Positions 5,231-5,460 of a DNA stretch of 5,460 bases are shown piece by piece. Position 1 is the first letter of the stretch. Every line of letters starts with the position of its first letter. This DNA comes from Candidatus Moraniibacteriota bacterium (GTDB lineage Bacteria > Patescibacteriota > Minisyncoccia > Moranbacterales > GCA-2747515), in contig JALWEZ010000244.1 in NCBI GenBank assembly GCA_027039165.1, positions 1,067-6,526 on the forward strand, given 5' to 3'. A program made the translations under genes and the position numbers. Under the pieces are notes generated by a model, which was not told the DNA's origin, made no database searches, and saw only the letters and a program-made list of their open reading frames with translations.

Positions 5231-5460
5231 ATGAAAATGTTATATTTAACTAAAGATGGTGAGATTTCTAAAAAAGATTTTTCTAGGGCGTCTTTTTGTT
5301 CTCTGTTTAAAGATTTAAACACTCGTGATTTGAGGCCCGTTTTTTCTCCTCTTCAGGTCTCTACTATATTACCTTACGAGGATTTAGTAATAGTAAATCT
5401 TGGATTTTTGAAATGTGTACTTACTTCTGAGTCTGTTTATTTTTCAGTACACAACAATGA
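5231..5460 (+). CDS. Mrs2/CorA-like Mg2+ transporter, N-terminal part (truncated by window edge)
   Basis: The first 76 codons of an open frame that runs off the right edge. The translation resembles the N-terminal cytoplasmic domain of Mrs2-type magnesium channels: a FSRASFCSLFKDLNTRDLRP stretch (17-36) recalls the conserved L-x-x-RDLR motif. ILPYEDLVIVNLGFLKCVLT (46-65) and then SESVYF recalls the I-x-x-R-x-x-A-I-x-V-N-L-x-x-I-K-A-I-I-T-x-x-E-V-L block. In this family the domain precedes two membrane helices with a G-M-N motif that would lie outside the window, so the call rests on the N-terminus alone. The start is ATG at 5231, or ATG at 5237 two codons later; an in-frame TAA at 5201-5203 limits any extension. 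There is no Shine-Dalgarno motif, and the promoter lies immediately upstream. Divergent from nrdR. Confidence 0.6.
   Translation, partial: MKMLYLTKDGEISKKDFSRASFCSLFKDLNTRDLRPVFSPLQVSTILPYEDLVIVNLGFLKCVLTSESVYFSVHNN

Noticed and set aside
1..5460. Alternative genetic code (TGA as Gly or Trp), as in some reduced bacteria
   Set aside because: All genes are full length without internal TGA, using GGN for Gly and TGG for Trp. The lysA break is a TAA caused by a frameshift.

Overview
This is a low-GC stretch (roughly 30% G+C by eye) of a bacterial chromosome. It is gene-dense, with short intergenic gaps and no mobile elements, RNA genes or CRISPR. The genes are standard bacterial families: LysA, a membrane-anchored FKBP, ComEC, a ComEC-type metallo-beta-lactamase, DUF167/YggU, NrdR, and an Mrs2/CorA-like Mg2+ transporter. 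None of the starts I can examine has a convincing Shine-Dalgarno motif. All six visible stop codons are TAA (4) or TAG (2). The genes read through intact with TGG for Trp and GGN for Gly, so TGA is not recoded. A two-gene comEC, compact operons and weak SD usage would suit an uncultured reduced lineage such as Patescibacteria/CPR, but this placement is an inference and not proven by the window.

Layout: (1) Positions 1-1013, + strand: the 3' part of lysA, cut by the left window edge. It carries an apparent one-base frameshift in an A7 run at 27-33. (2) 1026-1060: a stem-loop flanked by T runs on both sides, a likely bidirectional terminator between the convergent lysA and FKBP genes. (3) 1074-2003, - strand: a membrane-anchored FKBP-type peptidyl-prolyl isomerase with its own good sigma70-type promoter (2035-2062). 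(4) 2114-5115, - strand: an operon read in the order nrdR, DUF167, comEC (membrane part), comEC-type MBL hydrolase. Junctions are +5 nt, an 8-nt overlap and +2 nt, and a strong promoter lies at 5143-5170. (5) 5231-5460, + strand: the start of an Mrs2/CorA-like Mg2+ transporter, divergent from nrdR and cut by the right edge. Its promoter (5194-5222) lies so close to the ATG that the mRNA may be leaderless.

Functionally, the nrdR operon couples a dNTP-sensing repressor of ribonucleotide reductase genes with the DNA-uptake channel ComEC and its hydrolase partner. ComEC, normally one protein, is here two adjacent genes: a membrane channel half and a separately anchored MBL half. LysA makes lysine from meso-diaminopimelate, provided the frameshift is an artefact or is bypassed. 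The FKBP probably folds proteins outside the cytoplasmic membrane. I see no clearly new biological system. The points most worth a second look are the lysA frameshift, the split comEC in an nrdR operon, and the apparently SD-less or leaderless gene starts.
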